Source: Deltaproteobacteria bacterium (GTDB lineage: Bacteria; Desulfobacterota_B; Binatia; UBA9968). From it: 19,928 nucleotides of DNA. The notes beneath the pieces are model-generated. The model was not told the DNA's origin. It worked only from the letters and a program-made list of their open reading frames with translations, and searched no databases. Shown here in pieces: positions 8,019 to 15,388 of the stretch. Each line of letters begins with the position of its first letter. Position 1 is the stretch's first letter. The stretch lies in assembly GCA_005879255.1 (NCBI GenBank), contig VBKY01000190.1, positions 13,571-33,498 on the forward strand, in the 5' to 3' direction. The position numbers and the translations under genes are program-made.

Positions 8019-8986
8019 CAGTGGTAAACCTGTTTGACAAATCCCGACCTCACGACGTTTTCCATCAAGCCGTCGTAAATCAGCTCAGCAGGGTTGATCT
8101 CCAATGCTTTGGGGTTCGTTTCAGCTTGCTGCTCTAAAACAGCAGTCAGGTCTTCGTACTCGTTATAGGTAATGTTCAACGCCTCTGGATCCGTCGTCCG
8201 GGTATAACGCGACAGTATGCTCAAAGCTTCGAGCCGCTTGGTTTTGATAAAGTGAATCGATTCTATCAGCGCCTTGAGGAAAGCTTCCATCCGCCCTTGG
8301 TTGTCGATGAGAAACTGCCGCTTCGCCAAAAAGGCGTTCGACGCGTATCTCGCGCCGCTCTGAGTCAAGTCGGCCAGCTCTCGAAAGCCGAGCTTTTTAA
8401 CCGTAAAGTTCTGCGGGACAGAGACGACGCCGCCCTCGATGGCGCCACGCACCAAGGCGGGGGTCATTTCCGACTGGCTACCGACCTGGAGGAAGCTCAC
8501 GTCCTTGCGCGGATCGAGATTGGCACGCTTGAGAAAATAGCGAGCGGCGAAATCGCCGACGCCGCCAAACCGGCTGACGCCGAACCGTTTGCCGCGAAGG
8601 CCGGCGGCGTCGACAATCGACGGCTGGGCGTAAACAAAAAAATTAAGCCGGTTGTTCAAACTGCCGAACAGCGCGAGATCACGATAGCCCTGCAGGTAGG
8701 AGGCGATGCCGCCCACTCCGCCGCCGGCAACCACGGCCAGTTGTCCGCTGAATAGGGCGGCGATCGCAATCGACGATGAGCCGACGTAGACAAGGTCGAC
8801 TGCGACGCCGTGCTTGACAAAAAATTTCGCCTCCTTGGCGACCCAAAGGGGAAGCTGCGTCGCCGTCGGCGCCGGATAGGAAACGCGCAGCGGGGCGACC
8901 GCGGCGCCCTGGGCCTGAGCTGGGACAAAACTGATCAAGACGACCAGCAGCCCCATGAGCGTTCGCGTGGCTAACTCAGCGCGCAT
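8018..8986 (-). CDS. NMT1/TauT-type ABC substrate-binding protein SBP-3
   Basis: A periplasmic binding protein of 322 residues with the start I prefer. A TTG at 9028 and an ATG at 9019 are possible in frame, but the ATG at 8986 gives a normal signal peptide (MRAELATRTLMGLLVVL to AQA|Q) and has GAGAGG four bases upstream. It overlaps the end of SBP-2 by 11 bp and its own stop overlaps the SBP-4 start (TGATG), so the three are probably translated in a coupled way. Shared family features are LRVSYPAPTATQLPLWVA, VGSSSIA, AGGGVGG, KRFGVSRFGG and RELADLTQSGARYA. It differs from SBP-2 and SBP-4 in having GGVGDFAARYFL rather than GGTMDFATRHFL. Ligand unknown. Confidence 0.93.
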   Translation of the reverse strand: MRAELATRTLMGLLVVLISFVPAQAQGAAVAPLRVSYPAPTATQLPLWVAKEAKFFVKHGVAVDLVYVGSSSIAIAALFSGQLAVVAGGGVGGIASYLQGYRDLALFGSLNNRLNFFVYAQPSIVDAAGLRGKRFGVSRFGGVGDFAARYFLKRANLDPRKDVSFLQVGSQSEMTPALVRGAIEGGVVSVPQNFTVKKLGFRELADLTQSGARYASNAFLAKRQFLIDNQGRMEAFLKALIESIHFIKTKRLEALSILSRYTRTTDPEALNITYNEYEDLTAVLEQQAETNPKALEINPAELIYDGLMENVVRSGFVKQVYH

Positions 8987-10025
8987 AGAGCCTCTCGACG
9001 AATCCGCTGGCGACGACATCTTTAACAACAGAACCGTAAATCAACTCGGCGGGATCGATCTCGCGCGCCTTCGGATTGACTTCGGCCAACTCTTCCAAAA
9101 CCAGTTTCAGATCTTCCGGTAGGATCTCAGGCACTCTCGGCCAGATCACTCGGCTGTGGTAATCGTAGGTCTGCGCCAGCACCTTCATGTCTGACATTCT
9201 GGTGTAACGGGCAAGGATCTTGATCCCGTCATCGCGGCGCACCCTGATAAATTGCATCGCCTCGATGATCGCTCGAACGAAGCCCTCGGCGCGGCTCTTG
9301 TTCTGAGCGAGAAACTGTCTCTTTGCCAGAAAAGACGACGAGGCATACCTCGCGCCGCTCTGGGATAGATCAGCGAGCTCGCGAAAGCCGCTTTCTTTCG
9401 CCTTGATGTCGTAGGGAAATGCCATGGTGCCGACGTCCACCGATCCGGCGATCAGCCCCGAGAGGATATCCTGCACCCTGCCGACTTGAACCATGGTCAC
9501 TTCGCGGCCCGGATCGAAGCCGTTCAACCGCAAAAAATGCCGCGTGGCAAAATCCATTGTGCCGCCGAAGCGCGTGACGCCGACACGCTTGCCGCGCACT
9601 CCGGCCATGGTCGATACCGATGGATGAGCATAGATGGAAAAGACAAACTTGTTGTTCATCGCGCCGAAAAATACCAGGTCGCGCTGGCCCCTCAGATAGG
9701 CGTTGGGTCCGGCTGAGCCGCCGCCGCCGAGAATATCGATTTCTCCGGCGAGATAGGCGGCCATGGCAATCGGCGAAGAGCCGACGTGCACCAGCTCGAC
9801 GTCAAGGCCGTGCTTGCTGAATAGCCCGACCTCGCTGGCGATCCACAACGGCAAATAGACCGTGGCCGGCGCGGGATATGAAACCCGCAAGGTTTTGCGT
9901 TGCGCCAGAGTCGCCGTCGGCAGCATGAGGAGAAGGGAAAGACCGACCAGCAAAAAGAGTGGCCGGCGCGCTCCTCTTGAGCTCGACCCGGCCGCGGTTT
10001 TCAGTGTGGTCAATCTAGTCGTCAT
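8976..10025 (-). CDS. NMT1/TauT-type ABC substrate-binding protein SBP-2
   Basis: A 349-residue periplasmic binding protein. An in-frame ATG at 10049 exists, but I chose 10025 because it has AAGGGGAG seven bases upstream and still leaves a signal peptide. That peptide has a long n-region and an Arg-Arg before the hydrophobic core; cleavage is near TLA|Q. The start lies inside the last codons of the bicupin-1 gene (11-bp overlap). Mature features are LRVSYPAPATVYLPLWIA, VGSSPIAMAA, LGGGGSAG, KRVGVTRFGG, GGTMDFATRHFL (as in SBP-4) and RELADLSQSGARYA. It is the first of three overlapping binding-protein genes downstream of the bicupin. Ligand unknown. Confidence 0.93.
   Translation of the reverse strand: MTTRLTTLKTAAGSSSRGARRPLFLLVGLSLLLMLPTATLAQRKTLRVSYPAPATVYLPLWIASEVGLFSKHGLDVELVHVGSSPIAMAAYLAGEIDILGGGGSAGPNAYLRGQRDLVFFGAMNNKFVFSIYAHPSVSTMAGVRGKRVGVTRFGGTMDFATRHFLRLNGFDPGREVTMVQVGRVQDILSGLIAGSVDVGTMAFPYDIKAKESGFRELADLSQSGARYASSSFLAKRQFLAQNKSRAEGFVRAIIEAMQFIRVRRDDGIKILARYTRMSDMKVLAQTYDYHSRVIWPRVPEILPEDLKLVLEELAEVNPKAREIDPAELIYGSVVKDVVASGFVERLYAR
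8991..8996 (-). promoter_or_regulatory. Ribosome binding site fixing the SBP-3 start
   Basis: GAGAGG on the minus strand, four bases before the ATG at 8986 and within the end of the SBP-2 gene. It favours this start over the in-frame ATG at 9019 and TTG at 9028. Confidence 0.6.
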
Positions 10026-11064
10026 CGCTCGACTCCCCTTGCTCGACATGCATAAAGCCGAGATTCTCCATCAACGGCCGGTTGTGATGAACCAGGAAGC
10101 GCGCCGGACGATCGCCGGTGTTGAAATGTTGATGCCAGCTAAAAACCGGGATACAGAGAACATCTCCTTCGCTCCAGTCGTAGCGCTGATCTTCGATGAG
10201 ACTGTAACCCTGTCCGGAGATGACGTAATTCACCTCTTCGTACATATGCCGATGGGCTCCCGAGCGCTTGCCGGGAGAGATCTCGGCGAGCAAGGTTCCC
10301 AGCACCCGCATCAAAAATCCGGTCTTTGGATCGATCACATAGCTCACTCGGCCCATCGGCGTTTTCTCGAACTCGATTTTGACGTTATCAACTAACACGC
10401 GGCTGGTGCGACGCCGCTTTTCTTCGCCGCCGGAAAAAAACAGCTGCTCCTTATAAAGCGCATCGGTCGGATTGAGCGGTTTTGCCGCTGTTGCCGCTTG
10501 CATACTCACGCGCGTCGAGTCATCCGCTCCGGGGATCAACGACTTCATCGCGCTCTCACTCTTATGGCCGAACACCCAATAGTCCGGGTAGCGCTCGTCC
10601 TCGTAAACCGCCAAACCAAGAGCGAGTGAAAGCGGCCCCGTCGTCGCCGCCAGATAAATGAAATCCTCGTTCCCGGTATTGAGATGGCGATGCCAGGAAA
10701 ACATTGGCACGCTGATGAAATCTCCCGGCGCCCAGTCGTAGCGCACGCCGTCGATGATGCTGTGACCGTTACCCTGCAGAACATGGATAACCGCCTCCAC
10801 CGTGTGGCGATGGCCCAGAGTCTTCCAGCCCATTCCCTCTTCTTCGCCGGCCGGGATACGGTTGATCCAGAAACGAAAAGTTCGATGATTGAAACCCAGG
10901 CGCGGATCGACGAGATAAAGGTGCGAGTTGTTCTGAAATTGAGAGCGAATCTCTTCGGCCTTGATCTGCACGGGCGCCTGCAGCCTCCGCTTCACTTCTT
11001 CCTTGGCGAAGCTGACCGATTCCATCACCATGCGCTCGTGATCTTCGGGTCGAAGAATGGCCAT
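10015..11064 (-). CDS. Bicupin, gentisate 1,2-dioxygenase-like (bicupin-1)
   Basis: A 349-residue protein with two cupin barrels, close to the usual length of gentisate and 1-hydroxy-2-naphthoate dioxygenases. These use Fe(II) and O2 to cleave an aromatic ring in the cytoplasm. Domain 1 (about 60-140) has H85-R-H87-TVE-A91 and SWH125: three His ligands with Ala where other cupins have Glu, which is the gentisate-dioxygenase pattern. Domain 2 (about 245-330) has the complete classic set H271-R-H273-MYE-E277 and SWH311. So both halves could hold metal, whereas many family members keep only one site. The gene follows SBP-1 by 2 bp and overlaps SBP-2 by 11 bp, embedding the enzyme in the binding-protein run. 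Ring cleavage of a UbiD or hydroxylase product is plausible; the exact substrate is unknown. Confidence 0.9.
   Translation of the reverse strand: MAILRPEDHERMVMESVSFAKEEVKRRLQAPVQIKAEEIRSQFQNNSHLYLVDPRLGFNHRTFRFWINRIPAGEEEGMGWKTLGHRHTVEAVIHVLQGNGHSIIDGVRYDWAPGDFISVPMFSWHRHLNTGNEDFIYLAATTGPLSLALGLAVYEDERYPDYWVFGHKSESAMKSLIPGADDSTRVSMQAATAAKPLNPTDALYKEQLFFSGGEEKRRRTSRVLVDNVKIEFEKTPMGRVSYVIDPKTGFLMRVLGTLLAEISPGKRSGAHRHMYEEVNYVISGQGYSLIEDQRYDWSEGDVLCIPVFSWHQHFNTGDRPARFLVHHNRPLMENLGFMHVEQGESSDDD
10033..10040 (-). promoter_or_regulatory. Ribosome binding site fixing the SBP-2 start
   Basis: AAGGGGAG on the minus strand, seven bases before the ATG at 10025. It lies inside the end of the bicupin-1 coding region, which fits coupled translation of the two genes. 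Confidence 0.7.
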
Positions 11065-11066
11065 AA

Positions 11067-12086
11067 TTATTTATAGAGCCGCTCGACAAGACCGGAGCGC
11101 GTGACATTATCGACCAGGTCGCTGTAGATGAGCGCTGCGGGCTGGATTTCCCGGGCTTTGGGGTTTGTCTGGGCGAGATGCTCCAGAATCAGCTTGATAT
11201 CGTCCGGCTCGCTCGCCGGCGACCGGAGCCAAACTTTTTGCGCGTACTCGTCGTAGGCCAACTTTAAGATTTCCCGGTCCGCCATCCGAGTATACCGCTG
11301 AAGGATCTTCAAGGCGGCCTCCGGGTTCGTCTTGACGTAATGAATTGATTCAACCAGCGCCTTGACGAAGGACTGCATACGAAGCCGTTGGTCAATCAGA
11401 AAGCTTCGCTTGGATAAAAAAGCCGCGGTGGCGTAGCGCGCGCCGCTTTGCGACAGGTCCGCCAACTGCCGATAGCCGAGCTTGCTCGCCGCGAAGTTGT
11501 AAGGAAACGTCAAAGATCCGGCATCGACCGTGCCGTTCACCAACGCCGCCAAAATATCCGCGGTGTTGCCGATCTGAACGAGCTGCAGATCTTTCTGCGG
11601 GTCCAGGCCGGAAATTTTGAGAAAGTAGCGGCTGGCAAAATCCAGGCTCCCGCCGAACCGCGTCACGCCGAATCGTTTGCCGCGCAGACCGGCGACGTCG
11701 ACGATGGCGGGGACGGTAAATATCTTGAACGCGAAGCGGTGGTCGAGGGTCGAAAACAGCGCGAGGTCGCGAAAGCCCTGAAGGTACGCGGTCGGCGCCG
11801 CCGTGCCGCCGCCGGCGAGAACATCAAGCTCGTCGCTGAGCAACGCCGACAACGCGATCGGCGACGAGCCGACATAAAGCAGCTCGACCGTGAGATTATT
11901 CCTTTCGAAAATTCCTGCGTCTTTGGCGGCCCAGAGAGGTAAGAAGGCGGTTGCGGGAGCCGAATAGGATACCCGCAAATTTCTCTCGGCCGCATACGCA
12001 GTGTTTGCCGCGGTGAATAGGAATATCGTTGCGAGCGCCAAAGCGATCCTTACGCCGAACACGAAATTGCCGCTGCTCTTCAACAT
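11067..12086 (-). CDS. NMT1/TauT-type ABC substrate-binding protein SBP-1
   Basis: A 339-residue periplasmic binding protein and first of four close paralogues (with SBP-2, SBP-3 and SBP-4). A signal peptide is clear, with cleavage near AYA|AE (about residue 32). Mature features are LRVSYSAPATAFLPLWAA, VGSSPIALSALL, AGGGTAA, KRFGVTRFGG, a SLDFASRYFLK segment and RQLADLSQSGARYA. The C-terminal end TNPKAREIQPAALIY matches the same position in its paralogues. It lies 18 bp after the family-1-type binding protein and only 2 bp before bicupin-1, so it very likely belongs to the same transcript. No ABC membrane component is adjacent. Ligand unknown. Confidence 0.94.
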   Translation of the reverse strand: MLKSSGNFVFGVRIALALATIFLFTAANTAYAAERNLRVSYSAPATAFLPLWAAKDAGIFERNNLTVELLYVGSSPIALSALLSDELDVLAGGGTAAPTAYLQGFRDLALFSTLDHRFAFKIFTVPAIVDVAGLRGKRFGVTRFGGSLDFASRYFLKISGLDPQKDLQLVQIGNTADILAALVNGTVDAGSLTFPYNFAASKLGYRQLADLSQSGARYATAAFLSKRSFLIDQRLRMQSFVKALVESIHYVKTNPEAALKILQRYTRMADREILKLAYDEYAQKVWLRSPASEPDDIKLILEHLAQTNPKAREIQPAALIYSDLVDNVTRSGLVERLYK

Positions 12087-12104
12087 CTCAATGGCGCTCC
12101 TGAA

Positions 12105-13145
12105 TTAGCGAGTTCGAAAAATCTCTTGATATAGCCTGACGTACTCTTTGTAGTCCTGATAATTTTCCGGACTGATGACGACGCGTTTGAAACCTTTGAG
12201 TGAAGCGCTCGACGGTGACTCGACATCGGCTCGGGCGGGCTCGCGAAGACCGCTCCGAACCATTTCCTGTCCCTCCTTTGAGAGAGCAAAGTCGGTGAAC
12301 AGCCGCGCCGCGTTCGGGTGCGGCGCGCGCGCGGCGACTTGCAGCGGGTTCACCTGCACCACGACCGGATCGAGCCCCAGCCACTCCATCGGCGCGCCTT
12401 TTTGCGCCACCCTGCTAATCCCGGAAGCATAGGCCATGACCAGCGGATATTCTCCGGCCGCAGTGAGCTGCACCCGTTCGTCGTTGCCCCTTTTGACCAC
12501 GGGATTTTGTGCGGCGAGCCGCCTTAAATAATTGACCGCCTTCTCTTTCCCCCATGCTTGGCTGAGGCCGATGAGAACGGGATAGGCGTCGGAGTCCAAA
12601 GAGATCTTGCCGTCTTTCCATTTGGCATCGAGCAGAGCTTCGTAGGACCTCGGCGCTTGTTCGCTCTTCACCAGGCGGGTGTTCACACCCAGAACATAGC
12701 TATTGGTATGGTACGCGATCCATTCGCCATCCCAACCGATCATCGATCCATCATAGGCTTTGCTTTCCGGCGACCGATAGGGGACGACGAGCTTTCTTTC
12801 CATCAACGGGGAATACATCTCGCCGCTGCCGGAAAGGACATCCCAGGCGTACCTGCCGGCGAGCGCTTCGGCGAGAATCTTGTTGAGCAGCGGTCCCCGC
12901 CCGGCGCGGAACAGCTCGGTTTTGACAGACGGATATTTTTTTTCGAAGCGCTCCAGTATCCGTTGGCTCAAATCGAGATTCGTCGTCGTCCACCAAACCA
13001 GCTTTGCTTCTTTCTCGGCCCCCTGGATAAGCTGGATAAGCCGGGCATCGGGCCGCTCTTGAGCAAAGCTTTGCGCGCTCGATAAAACCAGCAGGAAGAT
13101 CGCCGGCCACCAGCTTCGCGGCAAATTTGCTCGTTTCGATTTCAT
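12105..13145 (-). CDS. Family-1/iron-type ABC substrate-binding protein, probably organic ligand
   Basis: A 346-residue secreted binding protein of the group that includes Fe(III)-binding FbpA/AfuA and spermidine- or phosphonate-type proteins. The ATG at 13145 is preferred over an upstream start at 13262. It directly precedes a basic n-region, a hydrophobic core (WWPAIFLLVLSS) and a cleavage site near SFA|QE, whereas the upstream extension is unlike a signal and overlaps UbiD-1 by 100 bp. Features are GAEKEAKLVWWTTTN, a KKYPSVKTELFRAGRG segment and SGEMYSPLMERKL. The tandem Tyr-Tyr that binds iron in FbpA is not seen in the matching region (GEYPLVMAYASGIS, single Y239), so an iron role is doubtful. 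It is 17 bp after UbiD-1 and 18 bp before SBP-1. The ribosome site is weak. Confidence 0.88.
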   Translation of the reverse strand: MKSKRANLPRSWWPAIFLLVLSSAQSFAQERPDARLIQLIQGAEKEAKLVWWTTTNLDLSQRILERFEKKYPSVKTELFRAGRGPLLNKILAEALAGRYAWDVLSGSGEMYSPLMERKLVVPYRSPESKAYDGSMIGWDGEWIAYHTNSYVLGVNTRLVKSEQAPRSYEALLDAKWKDGKISLDSDAYPVLIGLSQAWGKEKAVNYLRRLAAQNPVVKRGNDERVQLTAAGEYPLVMAYASGISRVAQKGAPMEWLGLDPVVVQVNPLQVAARAPHPNAARLFTDFALSKEGQEMVRSGLREPARADVESPSSASLKGFKRVVISPENYQDYKEYVRLYQEIFRTR

Positions 13146-13162
13146 TTCGCTCGGCGTCCGCG

Positions 13163-14581
13163 CTAGCGGTCGAGTTTGTCGAGCACGCCATGCCACTTCG
13201 CGGCTATTTGTTTTTTCTTCTCTAGGCTCATCACGTTGGTCGCCGGAAATTCTTTCAACCACCGATAAGGCCGGCAGGCGTCGATGACGATCCGAGAAGC
13301 GACGAAGCGACCCGCATCGCGATCCTCGGGCGCCACTCTCGGATTGATATCGCTGGTCGGAAAATCGTGCATAATTTGAGTTTGCGTCGCCGGATCACAG
13401 CGGCTCGTGATCGCCCAAAACACGTCTCTGAGATCGGAAGGGTCGATGTCCTCGTCGACCAGGATCACGAATCGACCCATGCCTAAAGTCGCGCGCACGC
13501 CCAACGCAATGGCGGCCGCCTGGCGCGCGTGTCCCTCGTAGCGCTGCTTGAGAGCAATCACCGTGGCAAAGGGTCCATGCAGCCATACGCCGCGGACATC
13601 CTGCACGCCGGCGTATTCCAAAGCCGACCACACCGCGGCCGCCGGCAGCGGTATGCCGAAATGATCCATTCCCGGCACCGGTTTCAAAGGCGGATCGCCT
13701 TGAATGATCGGGTCGTTGCGATGCATCACCCTCGAGACCCTGACGACCGGTTCGTTCCGCACTCCAGCGGCGTAGTAGCCGGTTCTTTCTCCGAACGGTC
13801 CTTCCGGCCGCGACTCGCGCTCGATCGGCGGCATCTCTCCTTCGACGACGATCTCCGCGTGCGCCGGTATGGGAAGCCCGGTTCGCTCGCCGGTGAGAAT
13901 TTCCAGCGGTTCGCCGCGCAGCCAGCCTGCGACATCAAGTTCCTCGACCCCCCACGGTTCCCTTTGCGCCGCGGCGAGGAACAGCGCCGGCTCTTGGCCG
14001 AAAGAGAGCACCACCGGACAGCTTTCACCGCGCGCCCAATATTTCTCGACGATCAAGCGCGCGTGATGGATATGATTGATGAAGATACCCAGCGTATTTT
14101 CGTCGTGCACGACCACCCGGTAGACGCCCATATTGACCCAACCGGCTTCAGCCTCGCGGGTGAAAACGCACGATCCCGTCCCGATATAGTAGCCGCCGTC
14201 CAGCTCGTGCCATTTTGGCGCGGGAAATTTCAGTAGGTCGACATCTTTTCCGGAAAAGACGTTTTCCAGAACCGGACCGGTTTTTACCTTCTTTGGCGCG
14301 AGCGGTTTAAAGGTCTTGAGCTTATCCTTCCATGCCTTGACCAGATCCACGTTGGACCCCAGAGCCATTCTTCTGATGCCGGACATCGTGTTGGAAGAGA
14401 CGCGATATCCGCGCGGAAAGCCCTTGATGTTGTCGAAGAGCAGCATGGGATGGCTCGCCGTGCCGGCGATGGTCTCCGCCAATGCGCCGATTTCTTCGTC
14501 CCGGTCGGCGCCGTCGATCTTTAGCAGGTCGCCGTGCTCGTCGACTTTTTGCAGGTAGTCTCTCAAGCTTTGGAAAGGCAT
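13163..14581 (-). CDS. UbiD-family decarboxylase (UbiD-1), complete
   Basis: A 472-residue UbiD-family prenyl-FMN (de)carboxylase. Expected active-site residues are present: N150 and R155 in NMGVYR, H172/H173 in IHHAR, E214 in VEELDVAG, and E260/E265 in EGPFGE. The C-terminal domain shows ILVDEDIDPSDL near 380. It lacks the PGRPPHD segment of UbiD-2 and UbiD-3 and has GDPPLKPVPG instead, so it is a separate subgroup and probably acts on a different acid. It lies 34 bp after HDO-1, whereas block 2 has a bicupin between HDO-2 and UbiD-2. The ATG at 14581 has GAGGT four bases upstream. The reaction direction and substrate cannot be told from sequence. Confidence 0.96.
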   Translation of the reverse strand: MPFQSLRDYLQKVDEHGDLLKIDGADRDEEIGALAETIAGTASHPMLLFDNIKGFPRGYRVSSNTMSGIRRMALGSNVDLVKAWKDKLKTFKPLAPKKVKTGPVLENVFSGKDVDLLKFPAPKWHELDGGYYIGTGSCVFTREAEAGWVNMGVYRVVVHDENTLGIFINHIHHARLIVEKYWARGESCPVVLSFGQEPALFLAAAQREPWGVEELDVAGWLRGEPLEILTGERTGLPIPAHAEIVVEGEMPPIERESRPEGPFGERTGYYAAGVRNEPVVRVSRVMHRNDPIIQGDPPLKPVPGMDHFGIPLPAAAVWSALEYAGVQDVRGVWLHGPFATVIALKQRYEGHARQAAAIALGVRATLGMGRFVILVDEDIDPSDLRDVFWAITSRCDPATQTQIMHDFPTSDINPRVAPEDRDAGRFVASRIVIDACRPYRWLKEFPATNVMSLEKKKQIAAKWHGVLDKLDR

Positions 14582-14615
14582 CTTGACCTCAGGGAATTGG
14601 CTTTCAATACTTCAG

Positions 14616-15335
14616 CTAGGAAAATAATTGCGGATCAATCCTGCAAGCGATGCGCGCGCAGCGATCTTCCATTTGGATAAAAGCACGCTTGAAATTCACC
14701 GCTTGCCGCACGCCGTTCTGCTGCTCGTCGCTCACAGCCCATTTTCGGATCAGGTCATGAGTCGAGGAGCCATGTTCGATGTCCAGCTCCGAATGGATTG
14801 TAAAATGCGCCACGCCCCATTCTGGAACGCCGTAGAATCTGGCCAGAGTTTCGGCCATTTTCATTCCTTCGCCGCCTCTACCCGTGCCGCCATCCTCGTC
14901 GAAGTTCATCGCCGCGCCTTCCAACCAGCTGTGGTCTCTGGCGTAGTTCACCCAGGAGTCGACCAGCAGTCGGTATTCGGGACAAAGGTCGCGGAAATCC
15001 TCCATCTCCGCGCGCGGAATGCCCAAGCCTTCGCCCAGCCGCAGCCACAGCTCGGCGTGCGGGCCAACCGAGCCGCCGATAATTCTGTTGTCCTCCTCTT
15101 CCAAGTACTTTTTCATCATCTCCATTCTGACTTCTTTCACCGGGCAGTTGGCCAAAATGTAAAGCTCCTTGCGCGGCACGTTGACGCGATAGTAATAGAG
15201 CTGCTTGACCCACATCTTGACCTGATCTTTGCCGAGCTTTCCGTCAATGATCAGCGCCCGCGTCGGTCGCTCCTCGCGACGGGATCGCCTCCCGCGCAAA
15301 AGTTCTTCGACGAGTTCATCAGGGGGCTTGGGCAT
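14616..15335 (-). CDS. Haem-oxygenase-like di-iron (TenA/PqqC/CADD-fold) protein HDO-1
   Basis: A 239-residue paralogue of HDO-2; the two align from end to end without a gap, about 72% identical by my hand count, and nearly invariant from residue 41 to 190. The iron-ligand motif H181-SEL-D185-IE-H188 is at the same positions, as are the acidic patch EEEDN (79-83), H93, E147, VNVPRKELYILANCP and GGTGRGGEG. An in-frame start at 15404 would add 23 unconserved residues and overlap OppA-1. The ATG at 15335 has GAGAGGA four bases upstream and matches the HDO-2 start, so I use it. It lies 53 bp after OppA-1 and 34 bp before UbiD-1. It is probably an O2-activating di-iron enzyme; a CADD-like or PqqC-like role is not supported by the neighbours. 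Confidence 0.9.
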   Translation of the reverse strand: MPKPPDELVEELLRGRRSRREERPTRALIIDGKLGKDQVKMWVKQLYYYRVNVPRKELYILANCPVKEVRMEMMKKYLEEEDNRIIGGSVGPHAELWLRLGEGLGIPRAEMEDFRDLCPEYRLLVDSWVNYARDHSWLEGAAMNFDEDGGTGRGGEGMKMAETLARFYGVPEWGVAHFTIHSELDIEHGSSTHDLIRKWAVSDEQQNGVRQAVNFKRAFIQMEDRCARIACRIDPQLFS

Positions 15336-15339
15336 TGAG

Positions 15340-15346
15340 TCCTCTC
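15340..15346 (-). promoter_or_regulatory. Ribosome binding site fixing the HDO-1 start
   Basis: GAGAGGA on the minus strand, four bases before the ATG at 15335. It supports this start, which also lines up with the N terminus of the HDO-2 paralogue. Confidence 0.7.
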
Positions 15347-15388
15347 GTGAAATCGTTGCCAGCGCAGCGCGCGACCCTCCGCCGTCTC

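Noticed and set aside
8976..10025. Twin-arginine export signal in SBP-2 (and the Arg-rich start of SBP-4)
   Set aside because: The Arg-Arg is followed by Pro-Leu-Phe-Leu and lacks the full S/T-R-R-x-F-L-K pattern; a normal Sec signal is enough.
13529..14236. Other long plus-strand frames (also 3413-4198, 14628-15338, 17670-18479, 1200-1865)
   Set aside because: All lie opposite well-supported minus-strand genes and show no recognisable domains or signal peptides; several arise at the same relative place in paralogous genes, as antisense shadows do.
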